From Ruegeria meonggei (GTDB lineage: Bacteria; Pseudomonadota; Alphaproteobacteria; Rhodobacterales; Rhodobacteraceae), in assembly GCF_900172215.1 (NCBI RefSeq), contig NZ_FWFP01000001.1, positions 471,169 to 535,168 on the forward strand: 64,000 nucleotides of DNA, given 5' to 3'. Shown piece after piece: positions 17,300-26,617 of this stretch (the stretch's first letter is position 1; each line of letters starts with the position of its first letter). The notes below the pieces were generated by a model, which was not told where the DNA came from, did no database searches, and worked only from the letters and a program-made list of their open reading frames with translations. The position numbers and the translations under genes were made by a program.

Positions 17300-19164
17300 C
17301 GCGCGATCTGCATATCATGCCCCCTGAGGCGCCTCTGGCCATGCCTGCGCAGGATTTCAGCGCAGGCTTCCGTGACGCGCAGGTGCCGGATGCTAAGCGT
17401 CCCTCGGCCGGGTTCTGGCGGGCGCTGGCGTTCTCGCCAGCCATGGCCGCCACATTGGGTCTGCTTTGGGTCATGAGCGATTGGTTCGGGGCCGAAGGGA
17501 TCAACCTGGTCGAGGCGATCCTGCTGGCACTGATCTCGTTCAATTTCTTCTGGATTTCTTTCACCGTCTGCACCGTGCTCCTGGGTATGGTGTCGCTGTC
17601 GCGACAGGAAAAGCCAATCCGCGAAACCCGGCCCGAACCGCTGCGCGTAGCTTTGTTGATGCCGGTCTACAACGAGGTGCCGTGGAACGTGCTGGGCAAT
17701 GCCCGTTCGATGCTGGAAGATCTGCAGGCGCGCGGCGGTCAACACCACTATGCCATGTTCATCCTGTCCGACACCCGTGACCCCGAGATCGCGGCACAGG
17801 AACAAGCCAGTGTCGAGGCGCTGCGCACTACCCTCGACCCTGGGTTGGAGCTGTATTACCGTCGCCGCGAACAGAATACAGACCGCAAGGTTGGCAATAT
17901 CGCCGATTGGGTTAGCCGCTGGGGTGCAGATTGGGATGCGATGCTGGTGCTGGACGCCGACAGCCTGATGACCGGTCGCGCCATCCTGCGCCTGACGGAT
18001 TCGCTGGCGCGCGATTCCGGCGCGGGCTTGATCCAAAGCTATCCACAATTGATCGGCGCGCAGTCGGTATTTGCCCGGATGCAGCAATTTGCCAACGGCG
18101 TCTACGGCATCGCCTTTGCCGAGGGACTGGCGCGCTGGTGCGGGCAAGAGGGCAACTATTGGGGCCACAACGCTATAATTCGGACCAGTGCCTTCGCCAA
18201 TTGCGCAGGCCTGCCCAAGCTGCGGGCGTTTAACGGTCAGGAAAAACTGATCATGAGCCACGATTTCGTCGAGGCCGGACTGATGCGTCGCGCCGGATGG
18301 GGCGTGCGTTTTCTGCCTCGTATCCGCGGATCCTACGAAGAAACGCCGCCCACTCTGATCGATCATGCGCTGCGCGACCGCCGCTGGTGTCAGGGCAACC
18401 TGCAACACCTGAAACTGTTGGGCTCGGCCGGGTTCCGGTCTGTGTCGCGGTTCCACATGTTCCACGGCGCGGTCGGCTATCTGATGTCGCCGCTGTGGTT
18501 TGCCCTGCTGGTGATGTGGGCGCTGATTGGTCAGGGCGAGGACGCCTCGGTCCTGCATTACTTCAGCCCCGACAACCCGCTGTTCCCGCAATGGCCCGAG
18601 ATGTCGGAAACCCGGCATGTTCTGATCATATTGGTGATGTATGCAATGCTGCTGGCTCCCAAGGTATTGGGTGTGCTGGCCCTGCCCCTCAGCGGCGTGC
18701 GATATGCTGATTTCGGTGGCGGGTCCAAGTTCCTGACCTCGTTCCTGGCCGAGGTGATCCTTTCGATCTTGTACGCCCCGATCCTGATGGTGCAGCAGAT
18801 GATCGCCGTGTTCCGAACCACTCTGGGCGTTCAAAAGGGATGGTCCCCGCAAGCGCGGGATGGCGGCAGCTACAGCCTACGTACACTGATCCTGTGTCAC
18901 ACGCTGGAAACCGTCAGCGGCATTGCCCTGAGCGCGGGGATTCTGTCCGGTCTGGTTTCGGTCTGGCTAGCCCCGATTGCCATCAGTTTGGCATTGGCGA
19001 TCCCGCTTTCCGCGCTCAGCGGTGTCTCGGCGGGTGCTGCGCGGCGCATGGTGGGCATGAAAGAAGATTTCCACGAGCCCGCCATCACACGGTCTGCCCG
19101 CCGTCATCGGAACGAGTTGAAGCGCGTGATCGAAGGCAAAGGCATCATGACCCCTGCCGAGTGA
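17296..19164 (+). CDS. opgH: Membrane glucosyltransferase OpgH
   Basis: A 622-residue inner-membrane family 2 glycosyltransferase that polymerises UDP-glucose into the glucan backbone and exports it. Two membrane helices lie near residues 45-100, followed by the cytoplasmic catalytic domain with LMPVYNEVP, the DxD at D220/D222 (LDADSLM) and RRWCQGN (362-368, the Q/RxxRW equivalent), then several C-terminal helices. The ATG at 17296 overlaps the opgG stop; a TTG nine bases earlier is possible. The stop abuts the stop of the opposing esterase gene (TGATCA). Confidence 0.93.
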   Translation: MTRDLHIMPPEAPLAMPAQDFSAGFRDAQVPDAKRPSAGFWRALAFSPAMAATLGLLWVMSDWFGAEGINLVEAILLALISFNFFWISFTVCTVLLGMVSLSRQEKPIRETRPEPLRVALLMPVYNEVPWNVLGNARSMLEDLQARGGQHHYAMFILSDTRDPEIAAQEQASVEALRTTLDPGLELYYRRREQNTDRKVGNIADWVSRWGADWDAMLVLDADSLMTGRAILRLTDSLARDSGAGLIQSYPQLIGAQSVFARMQQFANGVYGIAFAEGLARWCGQEGNYWGHNAIIRTSAFANCAGLPKLRAFNGQEKLIMSHDFVEAGLMRRAGWGVRFLPRIRGSYEETPPTLIDHALRDRRWCQGNLQHLKLLGSAGFRSVSRFHMFHGAVGYLMSPLWFALLVMWALIGQGEDASVLHYFSPDNPLFPQWPEMSETRHVLIILVMYAMLLAPKVLGVLALPLSGVRYADFGGGSKFLTSFLAEVILSILYAPILMVQQMIAVFRTTLGVQKGWSPQARDGGSYSLRTLILCHTLETVSGIALSAGILSGLVSVWLAPIAISLALAIPLSALSGVSAGAARRMVGMKEDFHEPAITRSARRHRNELKRVIEGKGIMTPAE

Positions 19165-19989
19165 TCACCCACCCGGCAGGCCTTCGTACCAATCCACCAT
19201 CATGTCCGACCAGCCCTGCGGCACGTTATGCCCACCGGGGAACAGCGCAAACTCCAGCGCGCTGCCATCGGCACAGGTGGTCCATCTGCGGCGCATGAAC
19301 TGGTCTGTAGTGCTGAACCCGCTTGGTTTGGTGTCGACACATTCATTGGCTTCGCGCCAGATTTCCAGGCCGGCAAAGATGTCGCCCTGATGAAAGCGTC
19401 CGCCGCCCAGTAGCCGCCCTTCCAGTGGCACAACGTTATCCGTCCAGCCATGGGTGTGAAGCAGGCGCACCGGGCCGTCACAGGCCTCGGGATGCGGTCG
19501 CCAGAACCCGCCTGAGACCGGCACGTAGGCTGAAAACGTCTCGGGTGCTGCGCAAGCCAAATAATAGACCATGAACGCCCCTGCTGAAAATCCGCCCAGC
19601 ACCGTCCGTTCCGGATCAATACCGAATCTGCTGGCGGCATCCTGGACGGCTTCGGTCAGAAAGGCGGTTTCATCCCGTTCACCAAAGCCCGGGTAGAAAT
19701 TCCAGCTTTTGGTGCCGCCCCGGTCGGGCCTCTCAAGACCTTCGGGTGCCATGACGGCATAGCCACGCGCCAGCAGCGGTTCGACCATTCCCCGATTGTT
19801 CATCGTCCCGGTACCACTGCCGCCATAACCGTGCAGAAACACCACCAACGGCGGGTTTTCATCCTCTGGCAGTTCTATGTGATACCCTCCGGATGGCGTT
19901 TCACACAGGCCAACCTGATCGGCGCAATCGGCAAATCCCATCTGCCCGACCAGCGCAAAGCCAGTTGCCAGGGTCATTTCACGGATCAT
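19165..19989 (-). CDS. Secreted alpha/beta-hydrolase, PHB depolymerase/LpqC-like esterase
   Basis: A 274-residue exported hydrolase. A signal peptide (IREMTLATGFALVGQMGFA) precedes a domain with the oxyanion-side motif VVFLHGYGGSGTG, the nucleophile elbow GGFSAGAF, and HTHGWTDNVVP containing likely acid and histidine regions. This is the esterase family containing PHB depolymerase-like and feruloyl-esterase-like enzymes; the substrate is unknown. The ATG at 19989 overlaps the stop of the rhodanese gene (ATGA); a start 48 bases earlier would lie in that gene. Confidence 0.82.
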   Translation of the reverse strand: MIREMTLATGFALVGQMGFADCADQVGLCETPSGGYHIELPEDENPPLVVFLHGYGGSGTGTMNNRGMVEPLLARGYAVMAPEGLERPDRGGTKSWNFYPGFGERDETAFLTEAVQDAASRFGIDPERTVLGGFSAGAFMVYYLACAAPETFSAYVPVSGGFWRPHPEACDGPVRLLHTHGWTDNVVPLEGRLLGGGRFHQGDIFAGLEIWREANECVDTKPSGFSTTDQFMRRRWTTCADGSALEFALFPGGHNVPQGWSDMMVDWYEGLPGG

Positions 19990-20459
19990 TCTGTTCCCTC
20001 TTCCTTGCGTTGAATCGGTAAACCGGCGCGCACCCATCCCGGCCCTGCAGCCGAGCCCAACATACCTTCGGGTACGTCGATAATGTTTGTGAACCCGGCT
20101 TCGGTCAAACGATTGCTCAATCGGGCCGAGCGCACACCGCGGGCGCAGATCAACGCCACCGGGGCGTCGAGACGTCCTTCTGTCAGTTGCGCCAGCGCCT
20201 GTTCGAAATCATCGCGGCGCATGTCCAGCGGATGCGCCGCTTCGCCTATACCTGTGGCCTGCCATTCACGTGGCGTGCGGATATCCACCAACAGTATATC
20301 GCCGGACACAGCCCGTTTATGCGCGGCGCTGACGCTGATCTGGCCGCCGGCATAGTCCTGTGGAATCAGCCGATACTCTCGGATTGCAAAACCACCCGCC
20401 ACAACCGCGCAACCGCCCAACAGAACCCACCGCCGTGTTCGGTTCGTCTTATCCGCCAA
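19986..20459 (-). CDS. Membrane-anchored rhodanese-like protein
   Basis: A 157-residue protein with an N-terminal anchor (RRWVLLGGCAVVAGGFAIREY) and a rhodanese domain: ILLVDIRTPREWQATGI, then VALICARGVRSARLSNRL with the catalytic-loop cysteine in ICARGVRS, and GFTNIIDVPEGM. It probably sits on the periplasmic side and handles sulfane sulfur or acts as a sulfur carrier. It is the promoter-proximal gene of a two-gene unit with the esterase. The shared function is not obvious. Confidence 0.85.
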   Translation of the reverse strand: MADKTNRTRRWVLLGGCAVVAGGFAIREYRLIPQDYAGGQISVSAAHKRAVSGDILLVDIRTPREWQATGIGEAAHPLDMRRDDFEQALAQLTEGRLDAPVALICARGVRSARLSNRLTEAGFTNIIDVPEGMLGSAAGPGWVRAGLPIQRKEEGTE

Positions 20460-20605
20460 CTTGATCTCTCCTGATCTGACGCGGATGTGTTTACCACAGC
20501 GCCTGCCGTAAATCCGCGCCGAATTAAGAGCAACAGATCAAGTTCGCGTCATTTTTCTCAACTCAGAAAACATGTGTTTCTTGGCGCCAGAGCAGAGCGA
20601 AAATC

Positions 20606-20634
20606 TTGCAATAGCTGGACAGTCTGAAAATTAT
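20606..20634 (+). promoter_or_regulatory. Candidate promoter of the mrp operon
   Basis: TTGCAA (20606-20611) and AATTAT (20629-20634) are spaced by 17 bases and resemble a sigma-70-type promoter. A transcript starting near 20641 would exclude the far-upstream ATG at 20572 and favour a TTG start for mrpA. Judged by eye only. Confidence 0.3.
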
Positions 20635-20682
20635 CTTTACAAAATCAGGACTACCTTGACCGCTCAGACCGGAGTATCGCAC

Positions 20683-23553
20683 TTGTCCCTATTCCTCATC
20701 GCGGCCCTTCCCTTTCTCGGCGCTGTTTTTCCAGCCTTGCTGATCCGGGCAGGCCGTAACGCAGCGGCCTCGGCGGCGGGGCTGACCACGTTTTTGGCGC
20801 TGATGGGGTTGTTGATCCATATCCCCTCGGTCATGCGAGGTGAGGTTGTAACCGCGCGGTTTGACTGGATACCTGCGTTGGGTCTGAACGCGAACTTCAT
20901 GCTGGACGGGCTTGGGTTTCTGTTTGCCCTGTTGATCCTGGGGATCGGGCTGCTGATCATCTTGTATGCCCGGTTCTACTTGTCGCGCGAAGATCCGATG
21001 GGGCAGTTCTACACATATCTGTTGCTGTTTCAGGGCGCGATGGTCGGGATTGTCCTGTCAGACAACATTCTTCTTCTGCTTATTTTCTGGGAACTTACGT
21101 CGCTAAGCTCATTCCTTTTGATTGGCTATTGGAAACATCTGCCCGAGGGTCGTCAGGGTGCGCGAATGGCGCTGGCCGTAACTGGATCCGGTGGCCTGGC
21201 GATGATTGCGGGAATGCTGATTCTGGGCAATATCGTGGGCTCTTTTGACCTGAGCACTATCCTGCAGAACAAAGAGCTCATCCAGGCCTCGCCCTATTAC
21301 TTGCCGGCGCTGATCCTGATCCTGCTGGGCTGTTTCACCAAATCAGCGCAGTTCCCGTTCCACTTCTGGCTACCCCATGCAATGGCCGCTCCGACCCCGG
21401 TTTCGGCCTATCTGCACTCGGCCACGATGGTGAAGGCCGGGTTGTTTCTTATGGCGCGGATGTGGCCAGTGCTGGCTGGGACGGATGCGTGGTTCTATAT
21501 CGTGGCCACCACGGGGCTGGTCACAATGCTGATTGGTGCCTGCATCGCGCTGTTCAAAGACGACCTCAAGGCGCTGTTGGCGTTTTCAACCGTGTCGCAT
21601 CTGGGTCTGGTGACGATGCTGCTGGGCTTTGGCACCAAGATCGCCGCCGTTGCCGCCATTTTCCACATCATCAACCACGCCACTTTCAAGGCCGCGTTGT
21701 TCATGACCGCCGGGATCGTGGATCACGAAACAGGTACGCGTGACATCAAACGGCTGGGTGGGTTGCGCCACCTGATGCCGATCACCTTTACCATCGGCAC
21801 GATTGCCGCGCTGTCCATGGCTGGTTTGCCCCCGCTGAACGGGTTCCTGTCCAAGGAAATGATGCTTGAGGAAACGGTCCACACTACATGGCTGCATTCA
21901 CACTATCTGGTACCTGGCCTGGCGTTGCTGGCGGCGCTGTTCTCGGCGGCCTATTCTTTCCGCTTTGTCAGCCATGTTTTCTTTGGTCCGCAACGCGCAG
22001 ATTATCCGACCCATCCGCATGATCCGCCAGTGGGGTTGTGGCTGGCGCCAGGGTTCCTTGTGGTGCTGGTTGTGCTGATTGGTCTGAATTCCAAGGTCAT
22101 CGTTGGCCCGTTGGTTGCTGTTGTGTCCAGCGCTGTCATCGGCGGTGAAAAGCTGCCTTACTATTCGCTGAAACTGTGGCACGGCTTTACACCTGCGCTT
22201 TACATGTCTGCCGTGGCCACTTTGGGTGGTCTGTTCCTGCTGTCCCAGCACCGTCGCGGAGAGCAGCTGTGGAATGCCATTCCCCGCCCCGAAGCCAAAA
22301 CGATTTTTGATGCGGTGATCCGTACGCTGACAATGTTCAGCCGCTGGATCACGGACACGCTGCATAACGGCGTCATCAGCCGCTATGCGATCATCATGAT
22401 CACCTTCACGGTCGGGCTTGGATATTACGCCTTTGCCACCGGCGTGATTGGCCCGGAAACGCGCGCGCCGCTGCCCGTGCAGATCATCCCGGTTATCGGT
22501 TGGATCTGTCTTGTGGGCGCGACTCTGGCGATCATGTGGTTCCATCGCAACCGTCTGCTCTCGCTGGTGCTGATCGGCGTTGTTGGCCTGATCGTGTCGA
22601 TGGCGTTCAACTACCTGTCTGCTCCTGACCTTGCCCTGACCCAGATCTCGGTCGAAGTGGTGACGATGATCCTGCTGCTTCTGTCGCTGAACTTCCTGCC
22701 GACGGACACACCATGGGACAGCAGCGCAGCACGACGTTGGCGGGATGCGGGGATTTCCGTCGTGGCGGGCATCGGCTCGGGCGCATTGATTTATGCACTG
22801 ATGTTGCGGGACTTCGCTTTTCCGACGATTTCAGAGTTTCATCTGGCGAACTCGTACAAAGGCGGCGGCGGTACCAACGTGGTCAATGTGATTCTGGTTG
22901 ATTTCCGGGGCTTTGATACTTTCGGAGAGATCATCGTCCTGGGTATTGCCGCGCTTGTGATCTTTGCCCTGACCGAGGCTGTTCTGAACTCTAACGTGCG
23001 TGGCTACCTACTGAACCGCAAACCGCATTGGCCACAATCGGGGGATTCCCACCCGCTGATGATGGTGGTTGTAACCCGCATGATGATGCCGATTGCCCTG
23101 ATGGTTGGTGCCTATATCTTTTTCCGCGGCCACAACCAACCCGGCGGTGGCTTTATCGCCGGTCTGATCGTCGCCATCGCCTACCTTATGCAATACATGG
23201 CCAGCGGATATACTTGGGCCATCGAACGACAGCGGTTCTATTATCACGGCACTATCGGCTGGGGCGTGTTGATCGCGGCCGCGACTGGTATCGGGGCCTG
23301 GTTCAACGATCGTCCGTTCCTAACCAGTGACTTTGGCTATATCCACTGGCCACCGCTGGAAGAGTTCGAATGGGCCACCGCGATCCTGTTCGACACCGGT
23401 GTATTCCTCGCGGTTCTTGGTGCGGTCATGTTGGCATTGGACAGCTTGTCACGGTTTGCCTGGCAGCCTGGTATGGCACAGGAATTCCCAATGGATATCA
23501 ACCCACTGCGGGACACGCCACCGGACGAAGAACAAGAGAAGGAGCAGGTCTGA
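20683..23553 (+). CDS. mrpA: Mrp antiporter subunit A with fused MrpB domain
   Basis: A 956-residue membrane protein of the Mrp/Mnh monovalent cation/proton antiporter. The first two thirds form the NuoL-like MrpA (FWELTSLSSFLLIGYW, TKSAQFPFHFWLPHAMAAPT, LLAFSTVSHLGL). The C-terminus, from about HPLMMVVVTRMMMP through FFRGHNQPGGGFIAGL, is the MrpB domain, so A and B are one polypeptide. No ATG fits: TTG at 20683 follows GGAG (20671-20674); TTG at 20656 follows AGGA and is the alternative. The stop overlaps mrpC (TGATG). Confidence 0.92.
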   Translation: MSLFLIAALPFLGAVFPALLIRAGRNAAASAAGLTTFLALMGLLIHIPSVMRGEVVTARFDWIPALGLNANFMLDGLGFLFALLILGIGLLIILYARFYLSREDPMGQFYTYLLLFQGAMVGIVLSDNILLLLIFWELTSLSSFLLIGYWKHLPEGRQGARMALAVTGSGGLAMIAGMLILGNIVGSFDLSTILQNKELIQASPYYLPALILILLGCFTKSAQFPFHFWLPHAMAAPTPVSAYLHSATMVKAGLFLMARMWPVLAGTDAWFYIVATTGLVTMLIGACIALFKDDLKALLAFSTVSHLGLVTMLLGFGTKIAAVAAIFHIINHATFKAALFMTAGIVDHETGTRDIKRLGGLRHLMPITFTIGTIAALSMAGLPPLNGFLSKEMMLEETVHTTWLHSHYLVPGLALLAALFSAAYSFRFVSHVFFGPQRADYPTHPHDPPVGLWLAPGFLVVLVVLIGLNSKVIVGPLVAVVSSAVIGGEKLPYYSLKLWHGFTPALYMSAVATLGGLFLLSQHRRGEQLWNAIPRPEAKTIFDAVIRTLTMFSRWITDTLHNGVISRYAIIMITFTVGLGYYAFATGVIGPETRAPLPVQIIPVIGWICLVGATLAIMWFHRNRLLSLVLIGVVGLIVSMAFNYLSAPDLALTQISVEVVTMILLLLSLNFLPTDTPWDSSAARRWRDAGISVVAGIGSGALIYALMLRDFAFPTISEFHLANSYKGGGGTNVVNVILVDFRGFDTFGEIIVLGIAALVIFALTEAVLNSNVRGYLLNRKPHWPQSGDSHPLMMVVVTRMMMPIALMVGAYIFFRGHNQPGGGFIAGLIVAIAYLMQYMASGYTWAIERQRFYYHGTIGWGVLIAAATGIGAWFNDRPFLTSDFGYIHWPPLEEFEWATAILFDTGVFLAVLGAVMLALDSLSRFAWQPGMAQEFPMDINPLRDTPPDEEQEKEQV

Positions 23554-23912
23554 TGGAAGCGCTCGTCGCCTCAGCCGTAGGCATCATGACCGCTGCCGGG
23601 ATTTTCCTGATCCTGCGCCGCCGCACATTCCCTGTCATTCTGGGCCTTTCGCTGATCACCTATGCGGTCAATGTGTTCCTGTTTGCCACTGGACGGCTGG
23701 CACTGGATGCGCCCGCGGTACTGAACAAGTACGAAGAAGTGGCCTATACCGACCCGCTGCCGCAAGCGCTGGTTCTGACCGCCATCGTAATTTCCTTTGG
23801 GATGACGGCAGTGATCGTGATGATCGCGCTGTCCGCTTATCTGTCGTCAAAAGATGACCATATCGACATGTCAGCCCACGACAGTGTGGACGCGACAGGA
23901 GAAGACGCATGA
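23553..23912 (+). CDS. mrpC: Mrp antiporter subunit C
   Basis: A 119-residue NuoK-like subunit with three membrane helices: residues 4-20, 28-46 (VILGLSLITYAVNVFLFAT) and about 72-95. The conserved loop DPLPQALVLTAIVISFG is typical of MrpC/MnhC. It is needed for complex assembly. The ATG at 23553 shares bases with the mrpA stop; AAGGAG precedes it. The acidic tail DDHIDMSAHDSVDATGED is a cytoplasmic extension. Overlaps mrpD by four bases. Confidence 0.93.
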   Translation: MEALVASAVGIMTAAGIFLILRRRTFPVILGLSLITYAVNVFLFATGRLALDAPAVLNKYEEVAYTDPLPQALVLTAIVISFGMTAVIVMIALSAYLSSKDDHIDMSAHDSVDATGEDA

Positions 23913-25453
23913 ACCACTGGATCGTTGCGCCGATCGTCCTGCCCGCGATCCTGGCCCCTTTCATCATCATGGTCCTGCGATACCATCTGGACCTACAGCG
24001 CATCTTCTCGGTCGCTGGTGTCATCAGTCTGCTGGGTATTGCGCTGACCATCACCGCGCAGGCCGCGGGCGGTGACATTCAGGTTTATGAGTTGGGCAAC
24101 TGGCCTGCACCTTTTGGCATCGTATTGGTGCTGGATCGGTTGTCAGCGATGATGGTGCTGTTGACCGCGTTACTGGCTTTGCCCATCGTTCTTTATGCGA
24201 TTGCGTCCGGCTGGGATGACCGGGGCAAGCATTTCCACGCCCTGTTTCATTTCCAGCTTATGGGGGTCTGCGGCGCTTTTCTGACCGGGGACGCATTTAA
24301 CCTGTTTGTGTTCTTCGAAGTGCTGCTGATCGCCTCTTACGGTCTGATGACCCACGGGGGCGGGTCTGTGCGCCTGAAGGCAGGCGTTCAGTACGTGGCC
24401 TATAACCTGCTGGGCTCGACCCTGTTTCTGTTTGCTTTGGGCACGCTCTATGCGGTGACCGGAACGCTGAACATGGCTGACATGGCGCTGCGCGTGGCGG
24501 AACTGCCGGCCGAAGACACCGCCCTGTTGCGTGTCGGCGCGGTTCTGTTGCTGTTGGTGTTCTGCATCAAAGCTGCCGTGTTGCCTCTGCATTTCTGGCT
24601 GCCGGCCAGCTATGCCAATGCACCTTTGCCTGTGGCCGCGCTGTTTGCCATCATGACCAAGGTAGGGGCCTATTCGATCCTGCGGATGTACACACTGACC
24701 TTCGGCCCCGAGGTCGAGGCCACTCAGGGCCTTGTTGGCACATGGCTGCAACCCGCCGCGCTCGTGACCCTGGCCATCGGGGCAATCGGTATTCTGGGTA
24801 CGAAGCATATCGCGCGCATGGTGGCCTTTTGCGCTATCGCCTCGATGGGGACGCTGTTGGTTGCGGTATCGCTGTTCACGGAAACAGCCACATCCGCTGC
24901 ATTGTACTACATCTATCACTCAACCCTCGCTACGGCTCTGATGTTCCTGGTCACGGATCTGGTGATGGAGCGGCGCGGCGGTGCAATAGCGCCAAAAGCG
25001 CCAATGCCGCAAAGCGGGCTGATCTCGGCCCTGTTCTTCGTCGGTGCCATTGCGCTGGCTGGTATGCCACCGCTGTCGGGGTTCATTGGCAAGCTGCTGG
25101 TGCTGGATGCATCGCGTGACGCGCCGGATGCAAATGCGATCTGGGCTGTGGTTCTGATCGGGTCATTCGTCACGATCGTCGGGTTGGCCCGCGCCGGGTC
25201 GCTGATCTTCTGGAAAAGCCATGACGCTTTGCTCGCCGCCGAAGACATCTCTGGTGAAGATGAGGAAGGTGCGGTCCTGCCTGCGCCGGAACCGCAACCC
25301 GGGTTGGCCTTTACGGCCGTGTTCGGTGCGGTTCTGGGCCTTGTGATGCTAACCTTGTTTGCAGGTCCGGCTCTGGAATATACAAGCCTGACGGCTGAGC
25401 AGTTGTTCACACCTGAGGACTATATCTCTGCCGTTTTGGGAGGCGAAGAATGA
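23909..25453 (+). CDS. mrpD: Mrp antiporter subunit D
   Basis: A 514-residue NuoM/N-like proton-channel subunit with about fourteen hydrophobic segments. It carries GDAFNLFVFFEVLLIASYGL (key membrane glutamate), KAAVLPLHFWLPASYANAP and the LSGFIGKLLVLDA segment, all characteristic of MrpD. It forms the second antiporter-like subunit beside MrpA. The start overlaps mrpC (ATGA) and its end overlaps mrpE by four bases. Confidence 0.93.
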   Translation: MNHWIVAPIVLPAILAPFIIMVLRYHLDLQRIFSVAGVISLLGIALTITAQAAGGDIQVYELGNWPAPFGIVLVLDRLSAMMVLLTALLALPIVLYAIASGWDDRGKHFHALFHFQLMGVCGAFLTGDAFNLFVFFEVLLIASYGLMTHGGGSVRLKAGVQYVAYNLLGSTLFLFALGTLYAVTGTLNMADMALRVAELPAEDTALLRVGAVLLLLVFCIKAAVLPLHFWLPASYANAPLPVAALFAIMTKVGAYSILRMYTLTFGPEVEATQGLVGTWLQPAALVTLAIGAIGILGTKHIARMVAFCAIASMGTLLVAVSLFTETATSAALYYIYHSTLATALMFLVTDLVMERRGGAIAPKAPMPQSGLISALFFVGAIALAGMPPLSGFIGKLLVLDASRDAPDANAIWAVVLIGSFVTIVGLARAGSLIFWKSHDALLAAEDISGEDEEGAVLPAPEPQPGLAFTAVFGAVLGLVMLTLFAGPALEYTSLTAEQLFTPEDYISAVLGGEE

Positions 25454-25950
25454 GGAGACTGCTGCACCGGATATTCCCGCACCCCCACCTGACGTTTCTG
25501 CTGACAATCGTCTGGCTGCTGATGGCAAACAAGCCGTCTTTGAATTCGTTGGTGTTTGGCCTTTTCCTGGGCATCATCATCCCGTTCATCACCCAACCCT
25601 ATTGGCCCGACCGCCCCAAACTGCGCAACTGGCCGATGATTGTGGAATACATGCTGGTGGTCCTGTGGGATATCGTGATGGCCAACATCACGGTTGCCAG
25701 GATCATCCTGTTCAAACGCGATGCCGACCGACAGCCCAACTGGATCAGCATTCCTCTCGAACTGCGCACGCCCGAAGCAATCACGGTTCTGGCCGGGACC
25801 ATCACCATGACCCCTGGCACTGTCAGCTGCGATCTGTCGGCGCAAGGGCACAATCTTCTGGTCCATTGCCTGGACGCACCCGATCCCGACGCAGTGCGCG
25901 ATGAGATAAAAAACCGCTATGAACGCCGCCTGAAGGAGATTTTCGAATGA
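25450..25950 (+). CDS. mrpE: Mrp antiporter subunit E
   Basis: A 166-residue protein with two or three N-terminal membrane helices and a soluble C-terminus. FLLTIVWLLMANKPSLNSLVFG, then ELRTPEAITVLAGTITMTPGTVSCDL and LLVHCLD, are the family signature of MrpE/MnhE. It forms part of the small-subunit group that links MrpA and MrpD. Start at the ATGA overlap with mrpD. Confidence 0.92.
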   Translation: MRRLLHRIFPHPHLTFLLTIVWLLMANKPSLNSLVFGLFLGIIIPFITQPYWPDRPKLRNWPMIVEYMLVVLWDIVMANITVARIILFKRDADRQPNWISIPLELRTPEAITVLAGTITMTPGTVSCDLSAQGHNLLVHCLDAPDPDAVRDEIKNRYERRLKEIFE

Positions 25951-26216
25951 TCGACTATGCGATCTGGTTTGCCTTCGCCTGTTTCGGTGCTGCGATCATG
26001 ATGTGCCTGTGGCGGATCATCACCGCTGACGGTGTAGGTACACGCGTTCTGGCGCTGGACACCATGGTCATCAACACCATTGCATTGATGATCCTGTATG
26101 GCCTTGCTCTGGGCACTGAAATCTTTTTCGAGGTCGCCATGATCATCGCCATGCTGGGCTTTGTTTCAACCGTGGCCTATGCGCGCTTTATGCTGCGCGG
26201 CAACATTATCGAGTGA
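25947..26216 (+). CDS. mrpF: Mrp antiporter subunit F
   Basis: An 89-residue protein with three membrane helices covering most of its length; RIITADGVGTRVLALDTMVIN is the conserved loop of MrpF, with the functionally important aspartate in LALDT. The C-terminus GFVSTVAYARFMLRGNIIE is typical. Overlaps mrpE by four bases and is followed by mrpG nine bases later. Confidence 0.92.
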   Translation: MIDYAIWFAFACFGAAIMMCLWRIITADGVGTRVLALDTMVINTIALMILYGLALGTEIFFEVAMIIAMLGFVSTVAYARFMLRGNIIE

Positions 26217-26225
26217 GGGGACAGC

Positions 26226-26612
26226 ATGACATTTCTGGTTGAACTGCTGATTGCGTTCTTTCTGATCGTCTCGGGTATTTTCGGCTTTGTCGGATCTTAT
26301 GGAATGATCAAACTGAAAGATCCGATGTCACGCCTGCACGCGCCCACCAAGGCGACAACACTGGGCGTGGGCGGCGTCTTGCTGGCCTCGATCTGCCATT
26401 CGGTTCTGCTAGAGGGTAAGCTGTCGCTGCACGAATTGCTAATCACCCTGTTCCTGTTCCTGACCGCGCCGATCACAGCTCTGTTCATTGCCAAATGGCA
26501 CATTCATCGCCATGAAAAACCCAGCGATCTGCCGGATGCGGGCGAAGATGAGCTTTGGGCGACTCACGCGGTCGAACAGGTCGAAGACGTCCCGGACCAC
26601 ACAGCGAACTAG
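26226..26612 (+). CDS. mrpG: Mrp antiporter subunit G
   Basis: A 128-residue protein with three hydrophobic segments; GSYGMIKLKDPMSRLHAPTK and TLGVGGVLLASI are the MrpG signature, and FLFLTAPITALFIAKWHIHR ends the membrane part. The last 30 residues are acidic and cytoplasmic. It closes the operon A(B)-C-D-E-F-G, which makes a complete complex given the MrpA-MrpB fusion. The next gene starts six bases after its stop and may be cotranscribed. Confidence 0.92.
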   Translation: MTFLVELLIAFFLIVSGIFGFVGSYGMIKLKDPMSRLHAPTKATTLGVGGVLLASICHSVLLEGKLSLHELLITLFLFLTAPITALFIAKWHIHRHEKPSDLPDAGEDELWATHAVEQVEDVPDHTAN

Positions 26613-26617
26613 AACCC

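Noticed and set aside
17281..18852. 523-codon open frame on the minus strand across opgH
   Set aside because: Antisense of a certain gene in high-GC DNA; sequence is Gln/His/Arg-rich without known motifs. Similar shadows occur opposite the acyl-CoA dehydrogenase, fadB and add genes.
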